Source of the DNA: Competibacter sp963695105
Lineage (GTDB): Bacteria; Pseudomonadota; Gammaproteobacteria; Competibacterales; Competibacteraceae
Direction: 5' to 3'
Length of the DNA: 64,000 bases
Assembly: GCA_963695105.1 (NCBI GenBank)
Contig: CAVOGC010000038.1
Span: 62,001 to 126,000, forward strand
In this document: piece after piece, positions 63,341 to 64,000 of the stretch
Layout: the number at the start of each line of letters is the position of its first letter
Position numbering within the stretch: the first letter of the stretch is position 1
Made by a program: the position numbers and the translations under genes
The notes under the pieces: generated by a model
What the model saw: only the letters and a program-made list of their open reading frames with translations
Told to the model about the DNA's origin: nothing
The model's database searches: none

Positions 63341-64000
63341 ACCGATTGGTCAACCAAGCGGCCTGCTCGTTCTGCCTCGACTGCGAGTGCGGAACGCCAA
63401 CGCCATCTCCAGCCCATTAACCTGGGGCTTTCCGTCGCCGACCGCGTTCCTGGGGTTCATCCACGCTTTGGAACGACATTTGGCGCAACCCTTCGGGCAG
63501 GTCTTCGATGGGGTGGGCATCGTTTGCCACGGGTTCGAGCCGCAAACCTTCAAGCCCAACCGGCGCCAGCATCGGATCTTCACCCAAAGCCGCAACCCGG
63601 TGTACCTCAAGACGAGATGCGCCAAGTTCATCGCCGAAGGCACGCCCGCCGCCATCGTCGAGGAAGGCCGCGCCCATCTGGTGGTGAGTCTCATCATTGC
63701 GGTTCACGGGGGCTTCGACGAACCGCAAGAAGAGCAGGATTTCGCCGAAGCGGCCTACCAAACGGCGCTGGGGATGCGGCTGGCGGGTGGCAGCGTGTTG
63801 CCGACCCTGGACCCGAGGATGCCCAAACCTCAATGGGTCCCCTGGCCCGAAGCCCAGGTTGATCAACGCAAGGCTTTTGCCCGTCTGCGCCGCCGACTGC
63901 TGCCCGGATTTGCCCTGGTGCATCGCCCGGATTTGCTGGGCCAGCGGCTTGCCAAACCGAACCCCAACGGCGACAACGCCGCCGGCGTGCTGGACGCCCT
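63333..64000 (+). CDS. csy2: Type I-F Csy2 (Cas5f), N-terminal part
   Basis: The gene runs off the right edge; about 222 residues are visible. GLLVLPRLRVRNANAISSPLTWGFPSPTAFLGFIHAL at the start and YQTALGMRLAGGSVLPTL later are family hallmarks. Csy2 caps the crRNA 5' end in the Csy complex. csy3, cas6f and the array are expected next on the same strand, outside the window. The visible part is unbroken. Confidence 0.95.
   Translation, partial: MSKPIGQPSGLLVLPRLRVRNANAISSPLTWGFPSPTAFLGFIHALERHLAQPFGQVFDGVGIVCHGFEPQTFKPNRRQHRIFTQSRNPVYLKTRCAKFIAEGTPAAIVEEGRAHLVVSLIIAVHGGFDEPQEEQDFAEAAYQTALGMRLAGGSVLPTLDPRMPKPQWVPWPEAQVDQRKAFARLRRRLLPGFALVHRPDLLGQRLAKPNPNGDNAAGVLDA

Overview
The window looks like a chromosomal segment of a high-GC gammaproteobacterium. 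The lptM-lysA-dapF-DUF484 string, hemC-hemD-hemX-hemY, ubiD beside a ferredoxin-type reductase, DUF2782 near polA and cytochrome c4 beside engB are all gammaproteobacterial arrangements. Cytochrome c maturation is System II (ResB plus CcsA), and there is a membrane pyrophosphatase. Together these suggest an environmental lineage such as the Chromatiales or Competibacter relatives. That placement is inference; no rRNA or tRNA gene is visible.

Layout. 1-8.5 kb: the end of a SpoVR gene, a wrecked YoeB toxin, an iron alcohol dehydrogenase fused to an SCP2-like domain, then mepA, msrB, a KefB-type antiporter and small housekeeping genes. 8.5-14.9 kb: a cytochrome c assembly block (cytochrome c4, resB, ccsA, dsbA) and engB. 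14.9-20.1 kb: lysine/diaminopimelate genes with a GNAT-nitrilase fusion and a CoA-binding protein inserted. 20.2-24.3 kb: an esterase, a secreted tandem-repeat protein, a cache-domain protein and argH. 24.4-28.9 kb: the haem operon. 28.9-31.5 kb: reductase and ubiD. 31.7-34.9 kb: a TRAP transporter whose binding-protein gene is convergent. 35.0-36.8 kb: a consensus promoter and an intrinsic terminator bounding a possible small RNA, followed by rtcB and a small basic protein.

38.2-43.8 kb is a defence island inserted between the Mut7-C gene and polA. A VapC remnant lies at its far edge. It then holds one overlapping operon, in order of transcription: hicA (broken), hicB, type III mod, mntA, hepT, type III res. 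46.5-49.7 kb carries larB, larE and larC for nickel-pincer cofactor synthesis, with no larA in view. Upstream of larC are a large membrane iron-sulfur protein, a DUF362 protein and a CBS-domain protein. 53.2-57.3 kb has a frameshifted membrane pyrophosphatase, a haloacid dehalogenase, a DUF423 protein and a SugE-type exporter. 57.4-64 kb is the first part of a type I-F CRISPR-Cas operon: an unknown 58-residue ORF, cas1, cas2-cas3, csy1 and the start of csy2. The CRISPR array is not in the window.

Two themes run through the window. First, a short CCCTCTCC/GGGAGAGG palindrome family occurs between genes and also seems to have been absorbed in frame into three proteins (PolA linker, Mod C-terminus, iron-sulfur protein). 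Second, single-base frameshifts interrupt argH, the repeat protein, mod, hppA and cas3. Several are compensating pairs, so base-level sequence quality must be considered before these genes are called dead.
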